From an uncultured Paracoccus sp. (GTDB taxonomy: Bacteria; Pseudomonadota; Alphaproteobacteria; Rhodobacterales; Rhodobacteraceae): DNA of 51,685 bases. Of the stretch, positions 15,230-22,619 are shown piece by piece. The stretch's first letter is position 1; the number at the start of each line of letters is the position of its first letter. Location of the stretch: positions 1 to 51,685 of the forward strand of contig NZ_CANMEH010000017.1 of NCBI RefSeq assembly GCF_947496875.1. The letters run 5' to 3'. The position numbers and the translations under genes were made by a program. The notes under the pieces are model-generated. The model searched no databases. It was not told the DNA's origin and saw only the letters and a program-made list of their open reading frames with translations.

Positions 15230-16272
15230 TGCCCAGGCACGACGCATCCGAACTGGCGATCCGCCTTGGCCGAGAGGCCGAGGCGGTCTGCCGCCACTAC
15301 CTGTCGTCCGGCCACCGCGCCGGGCGATACTGGCTGGTCGGTGACGTGCAGAACACCCCAGGACGCTCCATGTTCGTGCGACTGACCGGCCCGGAATCCG
15401 GCAAGGGTGCGGCGGGCAAGTGGAGTGACATGGCGACGGGAGAGCATGGCGACCTTCTCGACGTCATCCGCGAGGCGCTCGGCCTCGCCGATTTCAAGGA
15501 CGTGGCTGAGGAAGCGCGCCGCTTCCTCGCCCTCCCGCATCCCGAACCGGCAAAGACGAGAGCGCCGACCGACAGCACATCCGGCGCGGCACCCGGTTCG
15601 CCTGAAGCGTCGCGGCGGCTCTTCGCCATGGCGCAGCCGATCCACGGCACCCTTGCTGCGATCTACCTCAACCGGCGAGCGATCACCACGCTCGAAGGCA
15701 CCACCGCGCTGCGCTACCATCCCCGGTGCTATTACAGGCCCAACGAGCATGCGCCCACCGAGATCAGGCCGGCGATGGTCGCCGCCGTCATCGATCTCAC
15801 CGGCCACCAGACCGGCGCGCATCGCACATGGCTCGCCCCGGACGGTTCCGGCAAGGCGCCTGTCGAGACACCGCGGCGGGCGATGGGCGTCCTTCTCGGG
15901 CACGCTGTCCGCTTCGGAACCGCCGCTGAGGTTCTCGCCGCCGGCGAGGGCATCGAGACCGTGCTGTCGCCCCGTCAGGTCCTGCCCCGCATGCCGATGC
16001 TGGCGGCGCTTTCGGCCGCTCACCTCGCTGCCATCCTGTTCCCGCCGTCGCTGCGCCGGCTCTATGTCGTCAGGGATCGCGACCCGGCCGGGGACGGTGC
16101 AAGAGACGGCCTGGCCGCCAGAGCAGAGAGCCTCGGGATCGAGGCGATGTCGCTCACGCCGCTCAACGGCGATTTCAACGATGATCTGCGACGCCACGGC
16201 GCCGATGCCCTCCGGGCGCGTCTGAAGGATCAGCTTCATCCTGAAGACGTCCGCCGTTTCATGGCGGGGTGA
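15229..16272 (+). CDS. Toprim domain protein (DUF7146/primase-like)
   Basis: 347 aa, starting inside the TGATG junction with the methylase-helicase gene. The N-terminal half has a primase-associated DUF7146-like region (CRHYLSSGHRAGRYWLVGDV, KWSDMATGEHGDLLDVI). The C-terminal half is a Toprim fold with the Glu in AAGEGIETVL (about residue 240) and the DxD pair in VVRDRDPAGDGA (about 281). No zinc-binding or helicase domain follows, so it is a short primase or DNA-end-processing enzyme. Coupling to the upstream helicase suggests a joint role in establishing or replicating the transferred strand. Confidence 0.85.
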   Translation: MPRHDASELAIRLGREAEAVCRHYLSSGHRAGRYWLVGDVQNTPGRSMFVRLTGPESGKGAAGKWSDMATGEHGDLLDVIREALGLADFKDVAEEARRFLALPHPEPAKTRAPTDSTSGAAPGSPEASRRLFAMAQPIHGTLAAIYLNRRAITTLEGTTALRYHPRCYYRPNEHAPTEIRPAMVAAVIDLTGHQTGAHRTWLAPDGSGKAPVETPRRAMGVLLGHAVRFGTAAEVLAAGEGIETVLSPRQVLPRMPMLAALSAAHLAAILFPPSLRRLYVVRDRDPAGDGARDGLAARAESLGIEAMSLTPLNGDFNDDLRRHGADALRARLKDQLHPEDVRRFMAG

Positions 16273-16419
16273 TAGTGTGATCGGTCCCGGAGGCGCGGCC
16301 CAGCGTCATCCTCTGCCGGTTTCAGTCTTTCGCCATCGGCAGGTGCATCCATCGTCGGAGAGTCCCGCGCCCACGGCCTTCGGAGAGGGCGATCGGCGCA
16401 CAAACGGGCCGGGCAGGCA

Positions 16420-16540
16420 ATGGCCGGGTTTGGACTATTTTCCGCCGGCGGGGAGCCACCCCACGCGACAGGTCGCGTGGGGACCCCGTCTCTGGCCCCG
16501 CCTTTGCATCGCGAAAGTCAAAATAGCCCACCCCGGCCAT
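16420..16540. repeat. Nested 121-bp inverted repeat (possible structured RNA, oriV or single-strand origin)
   Basis: The outer arm at 16420-16441 (ATGGCCGGG, six bases, CTATTTT) pairs with 16520-16540 (AAAATAG, five bases, CCCGGCCAT). In the centre CCCCACGCGAC (16459-16469) pairs perfectly with GTCGCGTGGGG (16472-16482) around AG. CGGGG (16449-16453) and CCCCG (16484-16488) extend the central stem. Another hairpin, GCCCTCGC/GCGAGGGC, lies just outside at 16545-16567. The rest of 16273-16646 holds no gene that I can support. Confidence 0.6.
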
Positions 16541-16646
16541 CGAGGCCCTCGCGGAGCGGGCGAGGGCTGCCAACCCGTCCCGCCCGTGCGCTTCGACGCC
16601 TGCGAAGGCCGCGATGGGCGCGGTCTCCAGACGAAGGACGCTCCCG

Positions 16647-17582
16647 ATGACGAACGAAACCTATTCCGCAGGCGACGAGCCGGTCCACACCTCCTCCCAG
16701 ACCGATCACACCCTCACCGAACTCCAGCTCTACGGCTGGCGCCCGTTCCAGGACGAACCCGATCCGAGGCCGCTGCCCGAGGGCAACACCGTCGCCGCCG
16801 CCGTCACCGACATCTTCGACGCCCTCGTCGCGACGCTCGGCGACACCCGCTTAGAGCCCGACCTCGAAGAGCTGCTCTGGGGGACCGTCAATCTCTTCCA
16901 CCGCGCCACCGGCCGGGTGGAGCGCGATCTCGACGACAACGAGCAGGCGCAGCGCCGGCTTCAGCGGGAACAGGACGGCAGCGAGGTCAAGTCGGTCGAA
17001 CTCGAACGCCTCACGGCCGAGGGGCAGGCCCTGATCGAACGGCGCGCCAGCATGGAACTCTTCCGCGACCTCGCGGCCGAGGCTTTCGAGCACCACACCG
17101 GCAGTGCCTGGCGGCCGCGCAGCGGCTCGATGGTCAACCATCGCAACCTGACCGCCGCGATGATCGACAGCCGCGACTTCCTTGCCGCGAAGCGCCGGGC
17201 CGAGACCGAGGTGATGCTGCCCGCCGGCCCGAAGGTTGCCGTGACTGGCGGCGCGGACTTCAACGATCACCGCCTGATCTGGGCGAAGCTCGATCAGGTC
17301 CATGCCAAGCACCCCGAGATGGTGCTGCTGCACGGCGGGTCGCCGAAGGGAGCCGAACTGATCGCTTCCCGTTGGGCAGATCACCGCAAGGTGCCCCAGG
17401 TCGCCTTCCGGCCCGACTGGACCAAGCACGCCAAGGCGGCGCCGTTCAAGCGAAACGATGCCATGCTGGACGTGCTGCCGGTCGGCGTCCTCGTCTTCCC
17501 CGGCACCGGGATTCAGGAGAATCTCGCCGACAAGGCCCGCAAGCTCGGCATCCCGGTCATGAAGTTCGACGGCGGCGCGTAA
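16647..17582 (+). CDS. DUF2493 (SLOG/YspA-like Rossmann) domain protein
   Basis: 311 aa. The C-terminal third is the DUF2493 fold: VAVTGGADFNDHRLIWAKLD near residue 196, then VLLHGGSPKGAELIASRWAD and a terminal GIPVMKFDGGA. It belongs to the nucleotide-ligand-binding SLOG superfamily. The N-terminal 190 residues are helical and charged, with a Gln/Glu-rich stretch (DDNEQAQRRLQREQDGSE). SLOG domains often bind signal nucleotides in defence or mobile contexts, but no ligand can be named here. ATG 16647 is chosen because the frame upstream runs into the hairpin region; AAGGACG lies before it. Confidence 0.85.
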   Translation: MTNETYSAGDEPVHTSSQTDHTLTELQLYGWRPFQDEPDPRPLPEGNTVAAAVTDIFDALVATLGDTRLEPDLEELLWGTVNLFHRATGRVERDLDDNEQAQRRLQREQDGSEVKSVELERLTAEGQALIERRASMELFRDLAAEAFEHHTGSAWRPRSGSMVNHRNLTAAMIDSRDFLAAKRRAETEVMLPAGPKVAVTGGADFNDHRLIWAKLDQVHAKHPEMVLLHGGSPKGAELIASRWADHRKVPQVAFRPDWTKHAKAAPFKRNDAMLDVLPVGVLVFPGTGIQENLADKARKLGIPVMKFDGGA

Positions 17583-17594
17583 GCGCCGCCGCCT

Positions 17595-17611
17595 GGCGGC
17601 TTTCGGCCGCC
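17595..17611 (+). terminator. Hairpin after the DUF2493 gene
   Basis: GGCGGC-TTTCG-GCCGCC, 12 bases past the stop. No T-run follows, so a weak or Rho-assisted terminator is likely. Confidence 0.45.
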
Positions 17612-17616
17612 GATAC

Positions 17617-17645
17617 TTGACAAGATGCAAGGCCGCGCCTTTGAT
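17617..17645 (+). promoter_or_regulatory. Sigma-70-like promoter upstream of the membrane protein gene
   Basis: A perfect TTGACA (17617-17622), a 17-base spacer and TTTGAT (17640-17645). It lies just behind the hairpin that ends the DUF2493 gene and about 100 bases before the ATG at 17743. Confidence 0.45.
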
Positions 17646-17742
17646 GGAACATCCTTGCAGAACCGGCGAAGCAGCATAGTCGCAGGCGGAGCGCATCTCC
17701 CGGCAGCCTGTCGTGATCCCCAACCGTTCTCTGGAGGTTTCC

Positions 17743-18159
17743 ATGACGCTGATCCTGCTCGCCATCTCGCTCACCATCGCGGCCTGCGTGATCGCCTGGA
17801 ATCTCGCGATCTATGCCTTGCCCGTCATGGCAGCCATCACGGCCGCGCAATATGCCTGGGGCGCGGGCGCCGGGGTCGTGATGTCCGGCCTCATGGCCAT
17901 CGGCGCCGCCGTGCTCTCGATCGCGCTTGTGATCGTGACTCTTGGCTTCGCGAAGAACCCGGCCCTGCGGCTCATTGCGCTCGCTCTCTTCGCCGTGCCC
18001 GCCGTCATCGCCGGCTATGCCCTTGTCTATGGCATCACCAAGAACGCCATCGACTCGGGGCTGGTTCTCAACCTGTTCGGCGGCATGGGCGGTCTCGTCA
18101 TCGGCATCTCGGCCATCGTCAATCTGAACGCCCTCGGCGAGTCGGTGTTCTCGCGCTGA
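17743..18159 (+). CDS. Small integral membrane protein, 138 aa
   Basis: ATG 17743 has TGGAGG eight bases upstream; the open frame extends to 17713 but lacks a ribosome site. About four membrane helices are visible: residues 3-22, 28-48, 51-72 and 79-100, with a Gly-rich C-terminal segment (LFGGMGGLVIGISAIV). No catalytic motif. It appears to be transcribed on its own from the preceding promoter. The function is unknown; entry exclusion or envelope roles are conceivable but unsupported. Confidence 0.7.
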   Translation: MTLILLAISLTIAACVIAWNLAIYALPVMAAITAAQYAWGAGAGVVMSGLMAIGAAVLSIALVIVTLGFAKNPALRLIALALFAVPAVIAGYALVYGITKNAIDSGLVLNLFGGMGGLVIGISAIVNLNALGESVFSR

Positions 18160-18798
18160 AACGGCAGACGCGATCAGCCACTTCTGAGGAAGGCCGGCAG
18201 CTTGCGCCGCCGAGCCCCGGTCGTTTCGCCCAAGACGGAAAAGCAGTTCGTCGCAGCATGTCACCATCGCACCCGGTCTGCTTCTCGCGGCGCTTGAAAT
18301 GGTCTGCGGTGCGAACCGTGGTCCCGTGCGGTCGATGCCCCGCTGCATCGGTCCACGTCGTTTCGTGGGGCCTTCGCGAACACCTTCCTTGTCCCTTCAC
18401 GATGCTGAGGGACCGAGCCTTTGGCCGATGAAGCAGGGCGGCGACATACCGGACCTGAGAACCCGATAGCCTGTCCGATCACATCGCGGATGACATGGCC
18501 TTCCGGCGGCGGACACGACGGTGACCGGCAAAGACGGTTGAAGGAGTGCCATGCCGGTGGTCTCGGTTCGCATGGGGGCCTGCCTGGTCGCTGTCGCCAG
18601 CAAGGACGATGGTTCTGCTGTGCGTCCCCGATCTGCTTTCGAAAGCACCATCCCTCCGCCTGACTGATCCCCTAAGTCCGTTCGGCTTCCACCAGCAACC
18701 CCCGCGGCTCCCAGCCGTGTTGCCGCGCAAACGCGGCTGCCCGCCCCACCTGGGGCCTTGGGGGCAAGCTGCAGCAAGGGCGGCAGTTGCAGGAGTCT
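18160..18798. other. Long non-coding stretch upstream of ssb
   Basis: About 640 bases without a gene that I can support. Frames on both strands are Arg/Ser/Pro-rich shadows. A few hairpins are present, for example CCGCG-CAAA-CGCGG near 18723-18736 and GC-rich stems around 18750-18780. It may hold the ssb promoter, a regulatory RNA or decayed genes. Confidence 0.4.
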
Positions 18799-18847
18799 TC
18801 CGACGGCCTTGGCCGGGTCTCGTCGGAGGGACGGTCCCTCCGAGGAG
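18799..18847 (+). promoter_or_regulatory. Bistable hairpin leader of ssb
   Basis: TCGGAGGGA (18823-18831), loop CGG, TCCCTCCGA (18835-18843) is a perfect nine-pair hairpin that ends at the GAGGAG before the ssb start. A competing stem TCCGACG (18799-18805) with CGTCGGA (18821-18827) uses part of the same arm, so the two folds exclude each other. Confidence 0.5.
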
Positions 18848-18862
18848 CAACGGAGACCTACA

Positions 18863-19264
18863 ATGCAGAACATCGTCATCCTCGCCGGCAACATCGGCCA
18901 GGCTCCCGAAACCCGCACCACCCAGGGCGGCACCGGCATCACCCACTTCACCCTGGCCACCTCGCGCCCCCGCTATTCGGAAGGCCGCGTCCTGCGCGAC
19001 GAGAACGGCTATCGGGTCCAGGACACCGAATGGCACCGCATCACCTGCTTCAACGGCCTCGGCAAGACGGTCCAGCAGCATTGCGACAAGGGCATGAAGG
19101 TTCTGGTTCGCGGCCGCATCCACTACACGAAATGGACCGATGCTGCCGGGGTCGATCGCTACGGCTGCGAGATCATCGCCGAGACGGTCGATTTCCTGAG
19201 CCGGGCGAAGCAGACCCAGAACGACGACGGCAAGTTCATCGACGACGATGACATTCCGTTCTGA
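18863..19264 (+). CDS. ssb: Single-stranded DNA-binding protein
   Basis: 133 aa. It has the OB-fold pattern of bacterial SSB (MQNIVILAGNIGQAPETRTT, WHRITCFNGLGKTVQQHC, KVLVRGRIHY) and the acidic C-terminal tip DDDDIPF that recruits partner proteins. The linker is very short compared with chromosomal SSBs (about 165-180 aa), as in many plasmid SSBs. It would coat the transferred strand in the recipient. A strong terminator follows. Confidence 0.95.
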   Translation: MQNIVILAGNIGQAPETRTTQGGTGITHFTLATSRPRYSEGRVLRDENGYRVQDTEWHRITCFNGLGKTVQQHCDKGMKVLVRGRIHYTKWTDAAGVDRYGCEIIAETVDFLSRAKQTQNDDGKFIDDDDIPF

Positions 19265-19278
19265 TCGGGAACCCGAGG

Positions 19279-19303
19279 CCCGGCGGCGCAAGCCGCCGGG
19301 TTT
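19279..19303 (+). terminator. Rho-independent terminator after ssb
   Basis: CCCGGCGGC, tetraloop GCAA, GCCGCCGGG (19279-19300), followed by TTT. It starts 15 bases past the stop. Confidence 0.7.
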
Positions 19304-19496
19304 CCCTCCTGCTTCACCGGATCGCGCCCGCCGCTTCTGGCAAGGTCCAGCGACCGAATCAGACGGGCATGGACGGGAGCGTCGTCTCTCTATCCTTGAT
19401 AATTGCACCTGAATTTCGGCTGGTGCTCACAGCGAGAACGACTATTATAGCCGTAGTTCTGGAGTGCGTGCGTATCCCGGTGGGAGGTGATCATGT

Positions 19497-19748
19497 ATGA
19501 TCACCGCTCGCCAATCTCGGGCTGCGCGCGCGTTACTGGGATGGACACAGGAGACGCTCGCCGACAAGGCCCAGGTCGCATTGACCGCACTCAAACGCCT
19601 CGAATCCCAAAGCGGGCTCGAGGTGTTCGAGTCCACCCGCGACCAGGTGCGCCGCGCTCTCGAAGCGGCCGGGATCGTTTTCTTGTCGACGGATAAGGGC
19701 GAGGGCGTGTTGCTGCAACACGATACGGTCAACACCGACAAACGGTGA
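19497..19748 (+). CDS. XRE-family helix-turn-helix regulator, 83 aa
   Basis: Short Cro/C1-type protein: ITARQSRAARALLGWTQETLADKAQVALTALKRLE is a canonical five-helix HTH, and the C-terminus ends VFLSTDKGEGVLL. The family is common in alphaproteobacteria as small stand-alone regulators. The upstream 190 bases include an AT-rich stretch with TATTAT near 19443 that may be the -10 element. The next two genes are also regulator-like, so this block probably controls replication or transfer genes downstream. Confidence 0.85.
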   Translation: MITARQSRAARALLGWTQETLADKAQVALTALKRLESQSGLEVFESTRDQVRRALEAAGIVFLSTDKGEGVLLQHDTVNTDKR

Positions 19749-19841
19749 AACAGCGGACAGCGTGATGTCAGGTTCTCGTCAAAAGGAATGGCTGTCTTCC
19801 GCCGAAGATGGTTAACAAATACGTTACCCAAACATGAGCGA

Positions 19842-20120
19842 ATGATGGGACGCCCGACACAGACTTTCCTCGACAAGCCACCGTCCAGCCAGACGCTGAC
19901 GTCCTATGATCGCGAGCATATGAAACTCTACATGCGCCTGCTCGATGCCGAGCGTGATGGCGCCGATTGGCGCGAAGCTGTGCAGGTTCTCTTTGGCCTC
20001 GATCCCGAACATGACCCCAAGCATTGCCGGTCCATCCATGACGCTCACCTCGCCCGCGCGCACTGGATGACCGAACACGGCTACCGCGAGCTGGTCCGCG
20101 AAAGCCAGCGCAATTCCTGA
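19842..20120 (+). CDS. DUF2285-related small DNA-binding protein
   Basis: 92 aa from the first of two adjacent ATGs (19842, 19845); the open frame reaches 19788, but that part (FRRRWLTNTLPKHE) lacks family similarity. The core LTSYDREHMKLYMRLLDAER, then WREAVQVLFGLDPEHD and LARAHWMTEHGYREL, resembles the RovC-like/DUF2285 helical DNA-binding family. Small versions of this family usually precede a longer DUF2285 regulator, as here. A hairpin follows the stop. It probably acts as a transcription factor of the element. Confidence 0.75.
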   Translation: MMGRPTQTFLDKPPSSQTLTSYDREHMKLYMRLLDAERDGADWREAVQVLFGLDPEHDPKHCRSIHDAHLARAHWMTEHGYRELVRESQRNS

Positions 20121-20123
20121 CGC

Positions 20124-20144
20124 GTGATGCGTGCCGCGCATCAC
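20124..20144 (+). terminator. Hairpin after the small DUF2285-like gene
   Basis: GTGATGCG-TGCCG-CGCATCAC, an eight-pair stem beginning three bases past the stop. No T-run. Confidence 0.4.
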
Positions 20145-20232
20145 CTGTTGACCATCGCCTGACTTCCTCAATTCAACGCGTGCGGGAATCCTGACCCTTC
20201 TCAATTCGTTTGAGTAGACCCGGGAGGCCGCG

Positions 20233-21004
20233 ATGACCCCTGACGCATCGACTTGGCGTTCGTCGGCGCAATACGACCATCTGGATGAACTGACGGCATC
20301 CGATCTGGCCTGGGAATGGCTGCGCCGCAATGACGATTATGACGCAGATTTTGAAGCCTCAATTGCCGACCATGGAGACCCCCAACCGCTGACCGAACGG
20401 ATCCGGCAGCGATGGGGGTTGCGATTTCCCTGTCGATCCGTTGGTCCCGCCACCCGATGCGCCGGTCTTTTGGCTCCCGGCGGAGGACACAAGTGTGGTG
20501 GTGCTGACCGGGGTCCCTTCGGAACTTGGCGACAGCGCTGACGTCACTCCGCAGAACTGCCGCATCGACTACGCGGTCGAGAATGCAGGTGCGGAGTTTC
20601 ACTTTCCGCTCGGCAACGGGCAGAAGCTCCAGATTTTCGACGGTGCCATCAAGGGGGACGCGATCGCGGTCGCCATCGTCCCTCTCAGCCTCGCCGGTTT
20701 CGACCGGATCGAGGCCATTCAACGCTTCCTTTCGGCCCTGCATGGTCGCGCGATCCCGCCGGATACGCGCCTGACACGCCAGCAACGCGCACGCCTCCGA
20801 CGGATGCTGCGGGCCTTCGATGGCCATCGGGCCGGCGTCACGCAGCAGGAGATCGCGCGGGTTCTTCTGAACACCGGCCGGCTTGAGCGGGACGAATGGC
20901 AGGCGTCCTCGGCCCGTCATGCCATCAAGGCACTCCTGCGCGACGCCCGTTCCATGGTCGCCGGCGGTTATCGGAAACTCCTTCGTCATCGCCGCCCACG
21001 ATAA
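20233..21004 (+). pseudogene. DUF6499/DUF2285 transcriptional regulator, frameshifted
   Basis: The first frame (from ATG 20233) gives the N-terminal regulator domain SDLAWEWLRRNDDYDADFEA and runs to RQRWGLRFP. At the CCC run 20428-20430 the natural continuation PVDPLVPPPDAPVFWLPAED moves to another frame; removing one C restores it. The second frame then gives the C-terminal DUF2285 domain (LRRMLRAFDGHRAGVTQQEI, ARSMVAGGYRKLLRHR) and ends at 21004. The restored product would be about 257 aa, normal for the family. This is either a true one-base insertion or a sequencing error in a C run. If true, the element lacks this regulator, leaving the short paralogue at 19842. Confidence 0.8.
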
Positions 21005-21096
21005 CGCGATCCTTTGCCCTGATGGTGGGCGATTTCGATACCCCCCAACTTCGCCCTGCAACTCGCCGCTCTTCCTGCGCCACCGTGGTCATTGCC

Positions 21097-21115
21097 CGCC
21101 GCTGATCCGCAGCGG
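21097..21115 (+). promoter_or_regulatory. Hairpin in the leader of the AlpA-like gene
   Basis: GCCGCT-GATCCGC-AGCGGC, followed about 15 bases later by GGAGG ahead of the ATG at 21144. Attenuator or translation control is possible. Confidence 0.3.
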
Positions 21116-21143
21116 CCGCTTGCAACCCCACGGAGGCCCGATC

Positions 21144-21425
21144 ATGCCACATGAACCCGTCGTCCTGCCGCCGCGTTTTCTACGGACCAAGGAGGCCGCG
21201 ACCTTTCTCAGCCTCTCGGCCCGGACCCTCGAAAAGCACCGCACCTACGGAACCGGGCCTGCCTATCGCAAGCTCGGCGGCCGTGTGGTCTATGCCATCG
21301 ACGATCTCGAGGCCTGGACCGAGCGCGGCGCGGTGACCTCCACCTCCGATCCGCGTGGCTCAGTGCTGCCCGCCAAGCGTCAGTCGCTTCCGTCCGGCCC
21401 GCAGGCCGGTCGTTACGCCCGCTGA
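21144..21425 (+). CDS. AlpA/excisionase-like helix-turn-helix protein, 93 aa
   Basis: A MerR-type winged HTH: RFLRTKEAATFLSLSARTLE, then YRKLGGRVVYAIDDLEAW, the usual AlpA/Xis-like pattern. The C-terminal 30 residues are Ser/Pro/Arg-rich. ATG 21144 is preceded by GGAGG. The gene sits 18 bases before the start of the initiator gene, the standard order in this class of element. It is more likely a regulator of replication or transfer than an excisionase, because no integrase is present in the window. Confidence 0.85.
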   Translation: MPHEPVVLPPRFLRTKEAATFLSLSARTLEKHRTYGTGPAYRKLGGRVVYAIDDLEAWTERGAVTSTSDPRGSVLPAKRQSLPSGPQAGRYAR

Positions 21426-21443
21426 TCGCAGCCGGTTCCCTTC

Positions 21444-22619
21444 ATGACGGTGCGACGCCGATCCCTTTCTGAGCGCGGGCAGCTCGACCTGTTCCGGGCG
21501 CTCCCCGGCGACTTCGCGCCACGAGACGCGCAGGATCTCATGGCCTATCCCTTCTTCTCCCTCGCCAAGTCGAAGCGCATCGCGCCCATCGACTTCGCTG
21601 CCGGCAGCGTGACCATCCGGGTCGAGGCGGTTCCCGATCATGGCATGGCCACGATCTGGGACGCCGACATCCTGATCTGGGCCGCGAGCCAGATCGTCGA
21701 AGCCCGCGATGCCGGGCTTCGCACCTCCCGGCTGATGGCCGCCACGCCCTATGAGGTTCTCACCTATGTCGGGCGCGGCACGTCGCTTCGCGACTACCAG
21801 CGGCTGAAGGCGGCGCTCGACCGGCTGCAATCGACCACGATTTCCACCTCGATCCGCCAGCCGACCGAAGGCCGCCGTCATCGTTTCTCGTGGATCAACG
21901 AATGGCAGGAGCGCACCGACCGCAACGGCCGACCCGACGGCATCGAGATGATCGTGCCGGACTGGTTCTACCAAGCCGTCCTCGACGATGCGCTCGTGCT
22001 GACCATCGACCGGACCTATTTCGATCTCACCGGCGGCCTCGACCGCTGGCTCTACCGCCTGGTGCGCAAGCACGGCGGCCGCCAGCGCGATGGCTGGCGG
22101 TTCGATTTCCGTCACCTTCACCAGAAATCCGGCAGCCTGTCGCCGTTCAAGCGCTTCGCCTTCGAGCTGCGCGACATCATCCGGCGCCAGCCTCTGCCGG
22201 GCTATTCGCTGTTTCTCGAAGCTGAGGTTGGCGGGCGGATGCTGCTGGCCTTCGAGCCGGTCGCGCCCTGTGGAAAACCTGTGGATGGCCTCGTGCTATC
22301 AGGAACCCGGACTATCGTGCTATCGGGAACCGGAGGCTCGTGCTATCAGGAACCGAAACCGGGCTTAACACCCGGAACCCATTCAGGAAATCGCGCCCTT
22401 AACTTAGAGTCTAACAAAGAGTCTAACTTTGAAGAGCGCGCGCGCGATGTGGAAAACCTCATCCGCGACACCGCCAGAAGCCTTGGTAGAGCCGCTAAGA
22501 AGAGGGCATCCGACGCCCCGGCATCGCCTCGACCGGCATCTGATCGAGGCGCAACCGAGGCTCCTGAATCTGCAGAAAGACCCCGCCTGCCTCTCGATCT
22601 GCCGGGGGGGTGCAAATGA
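21444..22619 (+). CDS. repA: RepA-type replication initiator
   Basis: 391 aa. It matches the replication initiator A family: MAYPFFSLAKSKRIAPIDF, WDADILIWAASQIVEARD, TPYEVLTYVGRGTSLRDY and FDLTGGLDRWLYRLVRKHGG. These are the two winged-helix halves that bind the origin. The domain ends near residue 275. The last 115 residues are low-complexity and match no domain, because this stretch of DNA also carries DnaA-box-like motifs and three iteron-like repeats. The stop overlaps the parA start (ATGA). The start at 21444 lies 18 bases after the HTH stop. The gene could support autonomous replication of a plasmid or of an excised ICE. Confidence 0.92.
   Translation: MTVRRRSLSERGQLDLFRALPGDFAPRDAQDLMAYPFFSLAKSKRIAPIDFAAGSVTIRVEAVPDHGMATIWDADILIWAASQIVEARDAGLRTSRLMAATPYEVLTYVGRGTSLRDYQRLKAALDRLQSTTISTSIRQPTEGRRHRFSWINEWQERTDRNGRPDGIEMIVPDWFYQAVLDDALVLTIDRTYFDLTGGLDRWLYRLVRKHGGRQRDGWRFDFRHLHQKSGSLSPFKRFAFELRDIIRRQPLPGYSLFLEAEVGGRMLLAFEPVAPCGKPVDGLVLSGTRTIVLSGTGGSCYQEPKPGLTPGTHSGNRALNLESNKESNFEERARDVENLIRDTARSLGRAAKKRASDAPASPRPASDRGATEAPESAERPRLPLDLPGGCK
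22269..22460 (+). other. Candidate origin of replication inside the 3' end of repA
   Basis: Two DnaA-box-like motifs, TGTGGAAAA (22269-22277) and TGTGGATGG (22280-22288), precede three direct repeats TCGTGCTATC(A/G)GGAACC starting at 22291, 22315 and 22338, spaced 24 and 23 bases. An AT-rich stretch follows with AGAGTCTAAC repeated twice (about 22408-22430). Another TGTGGAAAA occurs near 22448. Because spacing is not a multiple of three, the repeats are read in different frames and are not a protein repeat. Confidence 0.65.

Noticed and set aside
16277..17620. 447-codon + strand frame overlapping the DUF2493 gene
   Set aside because: Arg/Pro-rich translation that runs through the inverted repeat and is out of frame with the conserved DUF2493 protein.
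22291..22360. CRISPR-like short repeats near 22.3 kb
   Set aside because: Three tandem 17-base repeats with 6-7 base gaps inside repA are iteron-like; there are no spacers or cas genes.
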